Made by a program: the position numbers and the translations under genes. From the NCBI GenBank assembly GCA_017591395.1, contig WEDG01006543.1, positions 30,449 through 94,448 of the forward strand: a DNA stretch of 64,000 nucleotides, written 5' to 3'. Within the stretch, counting starts at the first letter, position 1; each line of letters starts with the position of its first letter. Below, piece after piece: positions 10,901 to 22,309 of this stretch. The notes below the pieces were generated by a model. The model saw nothing but the letters and a program-made list of their open reading frames with translations, was not told where the DNA came from and ran no database searches. The stretch is from Schistocephalus solidus. Taxonomy: Eukaryota; Platyhelminthes; Cestoda; Diphyllobothriidea; Diphyllobothriidae.

Positions 10901-13900
10901 ATCAAGTGAACAATTCCTGACTCGGAGGACAACAGAAACCCACGATTAAACACGCAATAAATGCCACCAAGACGGATGTTCTGGCATCGCAGTAACGTTC
11001 CAACATATCCTCGGAAGCACCACGCAACTGGTAGAGTCAGACGAATTGAATCCACCTCCCCTACTAGGAGAGGGAGGGGAAGGTGAATGGAAGAAGGCTT
11101 TGGTGGAGACGGGACACTGAGACTGAGGCTTTCTCGCCATTATGGACCTCAACGGCGTGAAGAGACCTCACCTTTTTGCTGGTTGCTGATCGTGCAACCA
11201 CCACTAGACCGTGTTTTCGAAAATAAGGGTCTAAGCTCGAAAGCTGGCAGTTGATTCGGACTTCTGAAGGACAGGCGTAAAACCAATCCAAAGTTCCTTA
11301 ATACTCTCACTGGCTAAAAGGGCGGGGAAGCGTTAAAGGTTACTGTGGGATAATTAACTAGGCTGAAACCGGTCCCCCGGAAGACACGGATCCGCATTGG
11401 GCTGCTATCAAAGCAGTCATTCGAAAAAGCACCAGAGTAACCACCACACGCTGTGATCGCCTGCGAGCGGCTGCAAAGGATATGGGCAAATTTAAAATGA
11501 GATGCTGCGAACAAATGCACGGGTCCCGAACAAGTGCTGCAAATCAGCTCTTTGATTGGTTGGCATCTATGTGAGCATCGGGAGGAGTTAGTCAGGTCCA
11601 TCAAAAGCATAGAATGCGAAGTAATATTAGTAATGCTTGATAGCAGAGTCCGCGGATCCAGTCATGAGATTATGAGCAGTAGCTGAAAAAGTTAACCAAC
11701 CCGTCTACGCGTGCCACACTCACGACCTGGCCCCACAGCAATCACCGGAGGCTACTAAAAGGACAACTAGGAACTCACATCAGTCAGGGAGAGGGAGTCA
11801 TAAAAACCCAAGTAGGGCGCAACCATTACGTCCGGATTCTCAGTCCTGAGAAGGGGACAGTTATAAAGTACGTTGGCAGACTTCAAAGTCACGAAGTGAG
11901 GAATGCAGTGGTATGCGGTGAGGATGTAATCGCTAGTGTCGGTTCCTCTCTCTCTCTCTGTCGGCTGATCGTGAAGCTGGGTGCAGTGGCTGACGCGGAA
12001 AGAAGGCTTGCCTTTGGGGTTTGCTACCCTACATATGTAGGCAGTAGTTGTGAGCCCGCATCGAATCGGAGCTGCCCAGCAAACACGCGCTACGAGCCAG
12101 TTTAACTCTCATCTTGGTCACACAGACACACATCTCGTCGTAGCGGTGGTTCAAATTCCAGGCTTTCAGCTGACATCATCCTTACTGCGGCTTAAATCAT
12201 TACGCCCCTCACGGCCACCATCGACGAGGCCACGTCATAGAGAGTGCTTAAAGGTTGCTGATGAATTCAGGTTAAAGAAAGGCGATGCAATGTGCTGAGG
12301 AACTGGTTGGCCTAGACCGGTCGGTCTGGAGTCCGACAATGAGTAGGAGTCAAATCCGCGCATCAGATGTTTGCCCTCCCCCACCCTTTCATGCGCGAGT
12401 ACCGGCTAGTTACACGTCCTTCCGCATACCCATCCTCTTCCTTCAAAAGGTAGCTACACTAAACCGGGCAGAAAAACACATGTGATCTGGTGAAAGTGGC
12501 GAGCAGTTGGCAAGCCCTGTGTCACGAACGCCAGACTTAGATCGGGATGGCTGGAAAAGTAGGCGATCAGCTGAGCGACTCCCTTCACATCTTAGTGATA
12601 AAAACGAACATTCGTGCAATGTGACATCAGTGCACTCTGTGTCCGAGAACAGTATTTAAACATTTTAATAGGCATGAATAATTACCTTGTGGCACCAGTA
12701 GTAGACGGATTCCTCGTTATCGATCTCCTTTCCCAGACGGTCGATTATCTTTGAGGGGGTCCAGTTAATGTTCTAAATAGAAGAAACACAAGCCTGAGGA
12801 GAGATTTGAGAACCGAGAAATGCTGATTACCAGAAGAGGTAAGCAGCATACCAAAGAGAACAAAAAAGGCAGAATAGCTGCTTCTAAACTGCACTCTCTT
12901 ATCATCCAGGGACATTAGTAAAGACTCCGAAATCCGAATGAAAGCAGGGAGCTTGAAATTAACCGAAGCGCACCCCTTTACCCGCTTAGCTACGGCGTCC
13001 AATCCTATGTTTAGGAGAAGTCATGCCGCAAGAAGAATCTAACAGTCATGATCCAAAGACCCCATCGACAAGAAGCGATGATCATGATGTTTAATTTTAG
13101 GGTGCAACGGCCTTGATAATGGACGCACGCCAATCACCATGTTCCAGGGTCAGGTACTGGCTAGGAGAGGGGCAGAGACAGTCATACTGTAGAGAAGCCA
13201 GATAATGATGTGGTTCAGCGAAGAATGGACGATGTACGGCCTGCGTGCGCGCACCAGCGAACAAGGGAAATATTGGTAAAAATCACCGCAACCGCCTACC
13301 GCTAATTCAGGCATGAAGGTGTCCTATCTGCTCGACGTCATCTCAGGCTCCAAACATCCGTACGAACCAAATTACATCAGCTTCACGCCCTCGTATCACA
13401 CTTATCGGGCTAGGATTGGACTCGATGAGTAATTTACCACACATACACACGACACCTGATAAGCGTCTTGTGGCAAAAAATTCCCGTCTTCAGCGGGTAA
13501 GACTGGCGAATAGCAAGAAGCGCCGTGATTCGGTTGCGCTTCTGTATTTAGTTCTATTACAGCAATCCGAACTACCTAATGAAAATAAGTAGCGACAACG
13601 TATGCGTTCACTTCAAAGGGGTTCTTGTACTTCGTTCTCATTGGCAGATTGTTGCTAACTTAGGGGGAAGAAACTGTCAGAAATAATGCTGCATCGTTCT
13701 TTTGACTGATTAATATGACAAAGCTCTTGCTCCCTCCTCTCCCCACAAAAGCAAAACGCATTCCAGGCGTACCTGTTCGTTCTGTTCTTTTAGGAGTTGG
13801 TCAAAGATGGGTATGAGCCAATCCTCAAAGGACACGTAGTTGGTGTTGGGCACCAAGAGATTGCCCGTTCTATTGATACCCAGGGAGCGCAGAGTTGAGC

Positions 13901-16900
13901 CAGTCCACTTTGAGAAATCACCCACATAGAATGGTGCCATGCACTTGACAAAGTCCTCCTCAATACCACCCGCGGAGGTCACTAAAACATCCACCTGCGG
14001 AGAAAAGAGAGGGGGTTATAAGATCGAATTATGAACTAAAAGCATAAATGTGTACACGTGAGCGCACGCTGATACACCAATACACAGACAATTGCTAAAT
14101 GGGCGACAGAGATCACGAGCGGGCAACAACTTCTCAGGTCGAACTCCGTTAAGTTATGATAGCCAGGGGGAAGAGAGATTGATACAGACTGCTTCAGGCT
14201 TATTTTGTCCTCACTCAGCTATTTATAACCCTGATCTCCATCTGAAATCAGAAACGCAAGCATGCCTAATCGAAGAGTGTAGATAGTTTACAGACGTGGT
14301 CTAGAAGATGGGACATAAGCACTTCATTGAGCCAAAGGTCATCGCGCCTCCTCGCGACCTGACATTCTAGCGTTTCAGATCTCGTATCAATTCAAACAGG
14401 AATGGGCGCACACCCATCCATTGGCTTCCCGAAGAAGACAAGCGCTTGAAATTCGAGGTTCAGATGTATTATCGCGTTCATAATTCATAAATAAGACTAA
14501 AACAAAACCCTAAAAGAGCAACCAAGTGCACTAAGTAGAACGAAGCAAGTACTAATTTCCAAAGCCGGTAGTTAACACGCGGTTATTCTATGGTATGGAT
14601 TACTGAACCAAAAACTTGAACAGCCCAGTAGCATCTTCGAGCTGATAAGGTAAGCCAATCAACAGGTTGATAGGACTGATAAAACTCACCATTTTATGCT
14701 GAACCAGAAATCGGATGATCTCCCGTATCCCGGAGGTGATCATGTTGGAGGTGTAAGCAAGAAAGATGGTGCAACCGGTACGACGGCTGTGGCCCAAATT
14801 CAACTCCTCTAAGGTTCTGTCGGCTTCCGCACTTCGGTCGCTGGGAAATTTGCTCTTTCTGTCGATCTGAAAGACAAATGGGTCGTTTTAGCAACCTGGG
14901 TGAGAGTGTGAGTGTGCCTTGCAGACTGGGCGAGGCTTTCAGCTTACTCTGGAATTCCCTAAACGGATTGGCTGGGATTCTGACTAGTGCCGGCGCTAAA
15001 AACTACGTTGGGGACTGCGCTAGATTGCTGCACAACGCACTGACTCCGGCTGACCGAAGATCTTGCTGACTTAAGAGTTTCCGAATGCGATTTCAACGTC
15101 GATGCTGATGCTTCTTGAGATGGTACCACGCAGATAATTGAATTGGCCCACGGCGCTGAGGAAATCGTCGGTGAATATAAGTGGCGGTTTTATATATTGG
15201 TCGGTGGGTACCGATGGCAGGTGTGTCTGCAGTTGCTAGTACCCGCAGCTGATCGAAATCAGTTTTTTATATTGCTGGTAAGAAGTGTGTGCTCGGGGCT
15301 GTCCGTTGTCGTGCGTCGCCTGCCTCGATAAAGTTCCCGTCCCCTTAGCGAGGGGAGAGGGTGCTAATTAGTCAGAGGAGTCCCGTCTCCTGACGAGCGA
15401 GTATTTCAAGAGGCGTCAGCTATGTGACTCAGGGTGCATCCAAGTAATCCATTTTGCGCTTGCTGCTGTAGCATCCGCTCCAGTGTACCCCAATTCGACA
15501 CGCCTTTTGGTCAGTCGACTGCCACGGCAGCGGTTCTAACCCACAGCCGCGCATGACTGTGCTCAAACCTTGAACTACATCAAGCGCGTCCACGGGAGTG
15601 GCTTGTCCCCTAATGATGAGGCCTCCCGACATAATGATTAAACTAACCAATCGCATGTTTAAAACCATGCTGACGCGGACATAGGCAGATGACCTTGCCG
15701 ACAAAGACCAAGGAGACTGGAATGGCCATTTCTGGCCTATTATCCGTCACCAGCCAGCCATACCCAACACCAGGGGACAGGGACATATCACTAGCGCGTT
15801 GGTACCAGTCCACTACTTATGCGCTCCGCAGCAGCCGCATTGGTCTAGCAAACAGCTAACTCACAGCAACCTATTCTGTGTATTGAATAGACTGGTTCTC
15901 ACAGCTCACAGATTTCTCTCATTAGGATGAACGTACTAAGTGGAGCAACTGACCGGAACGGAGGACAGTGCTAGTAGCTCGGGAACTGGCGCGCTACAAG
16001 GTGTACATTGCTGCTCTCAGCGAGACCCGATTCTATGAGCAGCTGGAGGAGGTGGGTGCCGGCTACACCTTCTTCTGGAGGGGCCAGCTAAAGGCAGAGC
16101 GATGCGACGCTGGTGTCGCCTTTGCCATCCGGAACGAATTCGTGGTACGTTTGCCATAGAATATCAATCGTCGCCTGATGGGCCTTTGCCTGACTCTTTG
16201 GCGAGACAAGTTCACCACCATCATCAGCGCCTACGCTCCCTAATGACGAGCTCTGAGGCAGCGAAGGACAAATTCTACAAGGACCTGCACGCCCTCCTGG
16301 CGACTGTGCCGAAGGCGGACAAGTTAATTGTGCTTGGTGCCGTCAACGCGGACGTCGGGACAGACCACGCCGCGTGGCAGGGAGTGCTGGGTACCCACGG
16401 GCTCGGTAGCTGTAAAGAGAACGGCCTACTTCTTCTGCAAAGCTGTGCGGAACACCGTCTCCTGCTGACCAACAATTTCTTCCGCCTTCCGACGCGAAAG
16501 AACGCCACGCAGATCCATCCTCGGTCGAGGCGCTGGCAGCTGCTAGATTATGTTCTCATCCAGACACAAGATGGACAGGACGTGCTGGTGACCAAGGCGA
16601 TCCCCAGTGCCAAAGGGTGGATGGATCACCGCCTTGTCCTCTCCAATATGAGGCTCCGACCTTAACCAAGGCGAAGGCCTCAAGGTAAGCTCACTGTTTT
16701 GATTTCAGCAACAAAATAACCGAGAAACTGGAGGATCTGCATGCTCCAGATGATAATGCCACCGTGGAGACACGATGATATCAACTGCGAAACGTCATCC
16801 AGTTCACCGCCCTCAAAGTCCTCGGACGCGCACGCCGTCAACAACAGGACTGGTTTGATGAAAATGACGTCGACATCAGCAAAGTACTCGTGGAGAAGCC

Positions 16901-19900
16901 TTCATGGACATTCGGAATGACGCCACCAAAGCAGCCTTCTTCAGATGCCGCCGCCTTGTACAGAAACGGCTGCGAGAGACGCAGGCCGCCTGCATGGTTC
17001 GAAAGGCTGAGGAAATTCAGGGGCATGCGGACCGCAAGGCAATGAAAAATTTTTTTAAAGCCATCAAGGCCATCTACGGCTACTGCAACAAGAGAACCGC
17101 ACCGCTGCTCAGCTCTAACGGCACAACACTTCTGTCAGATAAATCACAAGTTCTGAAGCACTGGGCCGAGCACTTCATAAGTGTCCTTAATTGCTCATCA
17201 GCCATCTCCGATGCTGCCATTGACTAGCTCCCTCAAGTGGACACGAACAAGGACCTGGATCTGCCGCCTTCCCTACCAGAAACCATCCAGGCCGTGCAGC
17301 AGATTTCCAGCGTGAAAGCACCTGGAACCGACGCAATCTCATCAGAAGTCTACAAGCACGGCGGGCCCTGGCTGATGGCAGAACTCACAACTCTATTAAA
17401 GGAGATTTGGTGCCAAGGACAAGTTCCTCAGGATTTCAAAGACGCGACCATCGTCCATCTCTACAAGCGACAGGAGAACCAGCAACTCTGCGATAACCAC
17501 AGAGGTATCTCGTTGCTAAACATTGCCGGGAAGATCATCGTCCGTAACCTTCTCAATCGTCTGAACGGTCACCTGAAACAGAGACTGCTCCCGGAAAGTC
17601 AATGTGGCTTCCAACGACACCGCGGAAAAACCGACATGATCTTTGCCGCCCGCCAGCTACAAGAGAAGTGCCAGGAGATGCGAACCCACCTCTACACTTC
17701 CTTCGTAGATCTGACGAAAGCCTTTGACACGGTGAATCGTGACGGACTGTGGAAAGTCATCCAGAAATTCGGCTGTCCTGAGTGGTTCGCGCACATGGGA
17801 ACATCAGCTTCATGACGGGATGACGGCGCGAGTCACTGACAACGGGACGGTATCTGAAGCATTCGCAGTGACTCAACGGAGTGAAGCAGGGCTGCGTACT
17901 GGCCCCCACCCTCTTCAATCTCATGTTCTCGGCTATGCTGATGGACGTCTAGCGTGGTGAGCAGCCTGGGATTCGCATCGGCTAAAGAACTGACGGGCAC
18001 CTTTTCAACAGTCGTCGTAATCAGGCCACAACGCGTGTGTCTACGGCTACAGTCCATGACTTGCTCTTCGCGGATGACTTCGCCCTTAACACCGTGATGG
18101 AGGAGGACATGCAAAGGAGCATGGATCTCTTCAACACAGCCAAAACGGTTGTCATGCACCAGCCGCCACCCAGGGCGGAATACAATGCTCCCCAAATCAA
18201 TATCAACGGTGCTCAACTCAAAAACGTGGACACCTAGGAAGCACGCTGTCACACAACATGAGAATCGATGACGAAGTTGCCCAACGGATCTCCAAAGCCA
18301 GTCAGGCCTTCAGCCGACTGCAGGCCTCCATGTGGAATCGCCACGGTATTCACCAGAACACCAAACTGAAGATGAAACAAGATCATCGTCTGGGAGACAC
18401 TCCTTTACGGAGCGGAGACCTGGACCAAGCCAGGAAGCTGAATCACTGCCATCTCAGCTGCCTTCGCAGAATACTGAAGCTGAGATGGCAAGACAGGATC
18501 CTGCACACGGAATTCCTGTAGCGGACCGGAATCCTCAGCCTCCACGCCAAGCTGAGGCAAGTGCGACTGCGATGGAGTGGCCACCTTTGTGAGAATGGAC
18601 GACGAACGACTACCCAAACGACTTTTCTACGGAGATGTCGCTACGAGCGCTCGCCCGACAGGGAGGTGAAAAACGACACTACAAGGACACTTTGAAGAAA
18701 TCTCTGAAGTAACTGCAAATCAATCCGGCGACCTGGGAGGACCTCGCCCAGGATAGACCGGCCCGGAAAAGACCCATGAAGACTGGTGCAAAAATCTATG
18801 AGGCCAAACAGATCGCCGCTACTAAGGTCAAAAGGGCGTCACGAAAGTCACCAGCGCCCCGGACCAACACCGCTAATGCTCAAACCCCTCCAATATGTCC
18901 GCGCTGTCAACGCACCGTCCACGCGCGAATCGGCCTGGTCGGACATCTTAGGACGCAATGCAAAAACAATTCGAAAAGTCCAACTTCTATGTCAAATTCT
19001 GCCACCCCCCTTCAGACTCCCCCACCCTCACTCCTGGCATCAATTCCATTAATCCCACCATCATAGGGACCACGTCCCTATACTCATCATCTGTTACCCC
19101 CACCACCGCCTTCATCTTCACAACCACCACCACCACCATCAGCGATGGGGAATCTCTCCTAAACTGTCCTAAATGCGACCGCATATTCACCTCACGCATC
19201 GGTGTAGTTGGCCACTTGCGAATACATCGTTCAGAGACTGGTAAACCAGTGCCTGGAGCACCAACACACAGCAGAGATCGCCACCTCCATTGCCCTCACT
19301 GTCCTCGCGCATTCACTCATCGCATGGGCCTATCCGGTCACATGCGCATCCATGACAGCGGAATTCACCGCAATGTCGACAAAGCCGATACCCCATACAC
19401 ACTCTCCACTCCAGCCATTCTTACCGCCACCGCCACCGCCACCCCCACTAACATGAATGACACCCCCAGCCTCTTCCGATTTTTCCTGCCCACACTGCGC
19501 CCGCAACTTTAACTCAAGCATCGGTCTTGACGGTCACCTGAAAATCCATCGCACGGAGGCTGGTGAAGCAGAGCCTGGGGCTCCAATATACAGTCGACGC
19601 GCCCGCCTTCACTGCCCTCACTGCTCCCGCACATTTACACACCGCATGGGCCTATTAGGACACATGCGCCTCCACGACAACCTGCAGTAAGCCACCGGAG
19701 ACTAAACTACATCAGCGCACACTACCTTCACCAATACATACACAACTCCCTGACCATCATCATGTACCTGAGAATATCACGGTTTCCTAGAAACCGTGGC
19801 TTGGAAGGCTGCCAATATGACGCTTACACCAGATCACACCATCGGCCCAGTATGTTGTCTGCGTTGTGTGACTGACAAGTGGACTAAGATATGGCTCCTC

Positions 19901-21109
19901 CATATCCCCTGATTAAGTGAATCCTGGTGTGCGCATTATGGGGGCCAGGTCGTGCTGTGGCGCGCGAAGACGGGTATGTCGAACCGTCAACCAATGCGCC
20001 CACTCCCACAACAGACAACTAACCGTGAACTTCAATGCTCATCTTAATTAGGGGCTGATTGGGACGGCCCTTTATTCTGTTCGATCGATCATTAATTTGC
20101 CTCAAAGAAATGGGACATTCTAAGTTACCAACTTGGATGAATTCTTCGAAGGGAAGGGATTGAGACGGGTGTTGTTTCTGTCCGTTATGTTTCTACCACG
20201 TGCGGCAAGTCTAACAGCCATGTTCAACAGCATAGATGTATTTAACGAGTAATTAAGGGCACACTTTTAGTCACTTCCTCTCGTGAGAGGTTAAAAGTGC
20301 ATCCTTGAGACAAGCCAGGTGACAGCCGAATTGTATTATTGGTCTGACGACTATCCCAATTGGTTTGGGACACCCATGCGATTCCCGTTCACCCCCTCCG
20401 TAGAACATTTTAAGGAGAGAGGGGTGGGACAAGACGAAGTTGATGGAATGGGTCTCGGAGATGGTCCAACGGTAAATCTTACCTGCACGTGAAGTTACCG
20501 TGGGAACTTGCACGGCACCTGTCTTACTCTCTTCTCCCAGCTCCATCTACGCGTGCCACAACAGGGCTGGTGCTACATTATTGCACAAAGCAGAATACAC
20601 ACCTCTGCCCGAAAGATATTACTGAATGAATATCAGAATAAAATAAAATGAATAAATTACCACCACCTAAGTCGGTAATTAGTTCCAACGTGTCGTGACG
20701 CTCAGAATAATCTTTTGTCCATCGTAAAATGTGAGGATAGGCCAGGCGCGTCAGATTATCGACCAGACCGCATTTAGGACCACCTATGTCTGCCTTTTGA
20801 GGGTACGTGCAAAACATCAGAATCGTACTTGTCGAAAGGTACATCTAGTAAAGATTATTTTACAAGCGGATATGAATGAACTCGTACCATTGCGTTGATA
20901 ACCTTGACAGCACGGCCGAAGTTGGTAGCCTGAAACCCGGTGGAGGCATAGGACTGCAGCAAGGCCTCGTAGTCGACACCCTTATTGAAGTCGTAGCCTT
21001 TGACTATTACGTCGACGCCCTCGGGTAACGCCTTGCTGGGTTTCAGAACTGCGTCCACGAATCCGGGAGGTCGTTCTCTACCGTCTTTGGAGTCACCGTC
21101 TGCCGACAT
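7535..21109 (-). CDS. DHPS: Deoxyhypusine synthase, complete five-exon gene
   Basis: Deoxyhypusine synthase transfers the aminobutyl group of spermidine, using NAD, to one lysine of the eIF5A precursor. It is the first step of hypusine formation and acts in the cytosol as a homotetramer. Coding exons on the minus strand are 21109-20888, 14866-14690, 13994-13773, 12772-12686 and 7954-7535. Every intron has GT-AG ends and is in phase 0. The 375-residue product is about the length of the human enzyme (369). Family landmarks run in order: [10 protein letters not shown] (residues 38-47), [11 protein letters not shown] (58-68), the SNM/TSG segment of exon 2, [39 protein letters not shown], and [18 protein letters not shown] ending in catalytic Lys339. 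The reading frame is unbroken, so the gene looks functional. Confidence 0.97.
7955..12685 (-). other. DHPS intron 4
   Basis: This 4.7-kb intron has no recognisable gene inside. It contains a short CT run near 9843-9860 and another near 11948-11962, and an AT-rich core around 9940-10110. No open frame in it resembles a known protein and no LINE segment was recognised. Confidence 0.7.
12686..12772 (-). CDS. DHPS: DHPS exon 4 (residues 208-236)
   Basis: This 29-codon exon is easily missed because it is short. Acceptor CTATTTAG and donor AAG|GTAATT flank [15 protein letters not shown] followed by ESVYYWCHK. The family has this segment at exactly this point. Confidence 0.93.
12773..13772 (-). other. 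DHPS intron 3
   Basis: One kilobase between AG at 12774-12773 and GT at 13772-13771 on the minus strand. Nothing recognisable lies inside. Confidence 0.75.
13773..13994 (-). CDS. DHPS: DHPS exon 3 (residues 134-207)
   Basis: Acceptor CTCCGCAG is followed by GTG GAT, reading [15 protein letters not shown]. The donor is CAG|GTACGC. The exon also holds [19 protein letters not shown] and [19 protein letters not shown], both well conserved in the family. Confidence 0.95.
13995..14689 (-). other. DHPS intron 2
   Basis: A 695-base intron with clear splice sites and no recognised content. Confidence 0.75.
14690..14866 (-). CDS. DHPS: DHPS exon 2 (residues 75-133)
   Basis: Acceptor TGTCTTTCAG and donor GTGAGT flank 59 codons. 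The exon reads through a variable charged linker and then [20 protein letters not shown], which matches the NAD-binding segment of the family. Confidence 0.95.
15300..15904 (+). other. Probable 5' leader of the zinc-finger LINE
   Basis: This GC-richer stretch lies just before the first endonuclease codons. It contains two consecutive hairpins, CCCCTTAGCGAGGGG at 15341-15355 and a stem GTCAGAGGAG/CTCCTGAC at 15371-15394. That it is the element's own leader is inferred from position only. Confidence 0.4.
15699..15765 (-). repeat. SINE tail fragment
   Basis: The minus strand matches the tail of the tRNA-derived SINEs at 44.4-44.8 kb: a GGGTATG.CTGGCTG core, a GGCCAGAAATGGCCATTCC segment and an end in CTTTGTCGG. 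The tRNA head is not recognisable beyond it. Confidence 0.65.
15905..19690 (+). mobile_element. Non-LTR retrotransposon: endonuclease, RT and C-terminal zinc fingers
   Basis: One element can be followed end to end across at least six frameshifts and one nonsense codon. The apurinic-type endonuclease lies at about 15968-16665; its usual LGDFNA motif reads LGAVNA, so it would be inactive. A linker with [20 protein letters not shown] lies at 16904-17227, with a TAG at 17225. RT follows: [14 protein letters not shown]; motif [13 protein letters not shown] near 17702-17737; motif [15 protein letters not shown] near 17877-17918; motif C LLFADD near 18062-18079. A thumb-like part ([17 protein letters not shown]) comes before the zinc-finger tail. 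It is a relic inserted in DHPS intron 1, antisense to the gene. Confidence 0.92.
18776..19690 (+). pseudogene. C2H2 zinc-finger tail of the LINE, five fingers
   Basis: Five C2H2 fingers are visible. Finger 1, near 18893-18958, reads [19 protein letters not shown] and ends in C instead of H. Finger 2, near 19163-19230, reads [20 protein letters not shown]. Finger 3, near 19290-19352, reads [20 protein letters not shown]. Fingers 4 and 5, near 19487-19550 and 19607-19670, repeat the finger 2-3 pair with the same linker, which contains a PGAP.YSR-like stretch. The pair therefore looks tandemly duplicated. Proline-, serine- and threonine-rich spacers separate finger 1 from finger 2 and finger 3 from finger 4. 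Two frameshifts break the tail. Nucleic-acid binding for the element's RNA or target DNA is an inference. Confidence 0.88.
19779..20030 (+). repeat. Diverged copy of the 690-bp repeat family
   Basis: It shares phrases with 21758-22140, including CCGTGGCTTGGAAGG, the TATGGGGGCCAGGTCGTGCT stretch and GGCGCGCGAAGACGGGTA. The order of blocks differs from the copies at 21.7-23.0 kb. It begins at the end of the zinc-finger LINE and lies in DHPS intron 1. Confidence 0.7.
20888..21109 (-). CDS. DHPS: DHPS exon 1 (residues 1-74)
   Basis: It starts at the ATG at 21109 and ends in ATG followed by donor GTACGAG. It carries the GYDFN and [11 protein letters not shown] segments of the N-terminal part of the fold. 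The ATG is preceded immediately by GGCTTTTGTAG, which looks like a splice acceptor. The 5' end may therefore come from a spliced leader or from a 5'UTR exon further upstream. Confidence 0.95.
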
Positions 21110-21660
21110 CTACAAAAGCCATTTAACATTTCAGAGCATGCTCACTTGGTAAATTAAAAAGAAAACAATTTGGTGACGAAGGCAGGACTGAGTTCCCTCA
21201 ACATGGGCAAAATTACGCGGGGCTTAAAGATAACACTTGGCCACTTCTGAAGACGAGGACAGACTCGTTTAGTTGATGAGCTTAGGAATTAAGCATATGC
21301 TACAGACCATAGAGAGGATCGACCGTAATTAAACACTAGGACGACCTGTTTGACCACATGCAACTATCGACATTCACGTGTGAGTGGCGTTCCATGGATT
21401 GACGTGACTGTAGTATGGAACATAGGCGTTCCGTTTAGCCATGGAGATCAAGTCCAAACGAAATTGATTCACGATTGACTGCTCATCGTTGTGTAAGCGA
21501 CAACGAAGTCTCTAGATCGTAGCATCATGCAGTCAAGCCAGATCGGTGAACGCCTTTCTTCTGAAAAGAATGAGGGTGACCTAGATTCAAGCTCCGCCTG
21601 TTTGTTACATCTACGCACGCATGCTGAGGGAATTTGGGACACGTCAAGGTGACAGGTTCA
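21110..21660. other. Upstream flank of DHPS
   Basis: On the minus strand GGCTTTTGTAG lies directly before the DHPS start codon. No TATA box or other promoter element could be picked out, and no gene was seen. Confidence 0.4.
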
Positions 21661-21719
21661 CGATAAGTATAACGACGTACACTGTGGGACTCACGGAGTG
21701 GGCGCAGCACCGATTGATT

Positions 21720-21738
21720 GTGTGTGTGTGTGTGTGTA
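21720..21738 (+). repeat. (GT)n microsatellite
   Basis: A run of TG dinucleotides about 19 bases long, followed by ATTATTTCG. Confidence 0.9.
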
Positions 21739-21757
21739 TTATTTCGAGGCCATCGCC

Positions 21758-22300
21758 GGCGATGGCTGCTCCATATCCCCTGAGTTTGAGAGTCCTGGTG
21801 TGTGCGTTATGGGGGCCAGGTCGTGCTGTGGCGCGCGAAGACGGGTACGCCGATCCGTCAGCCAATGCTCCCACTCCCACATCAGGCAACTGACCGGCTC
21901 GGACAGTAGTCTGACTGTGGGGGTGGGGGAGAGAGTGAGGTCGACAGCTCAGCGCATATTCCTCACTATAAACAATCTGACGCGCTTGAAACTATCACGG
22001 TGCGCTAAAAGCCGTGGCTTGGAAGGTTGCCAACTGACGGGATAACTCGGACCGCGTGGTCAGCCCAATGTGTGTTTTGTGTGGAGTGGCTGACTGGCGG
22101 ACTGAGAGTCAGGCTGCAATGGCTCCTTCTTAATGTGGTCTTTATGGCACTCCCCACTCTGTGGGATCCGAGCCAGGTGTGGTGGCACGCCCAGGGGGCG
22201 GCTCCGGCCGCACCAGCCACCTGCGCCCTCTCCCATCTCCGGTATTCTTGACTCTGTCTTGACACCGGGCTCAGGTGGGGGAGGAAAAGAGAGTGCGGTA
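21758..22300 (+). repeat. Direct repeat copy 1, ~690-bp period
   Basis: From 21880 (CATCAGGCAACTGACC) to 22300 it matches 22571-22987 almost base for base. The offset starts at 691 and shortens slightly through small deletions. The part before 21880 is more diverged from its partner. Long chance open frames on both strands reflect high GC, not genes. Confidence 0.88.
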
Positions 22301-22309
22301 ACGTTGAGT

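Larger units (their letters stand above)
14867..20887 (-). other. DHPS intron 1, host to a LINE
   Basis: Six kilobases. The intron contains an antisense (plus-strand) zinc-finger LINE at about 15.3-19.7 kb and a 690-family repeat copy at 19779-20030. The rest (14867-15300, 20031-20887) shows nothing recognisable. Confidence 0.8.

Noticed and set aside
15371..15415. Hammerhead ribozyme suggested by CTGACGA at 15391
   Set aside because: The GAAA strand and the matching stem II are missing, so the conserved core is incomplete.
19330..19521. Glycine-rich minus-strand frame
   Set aside because: It is the antisense of the proline-rich spacer between zinc fingers 3 and 4.
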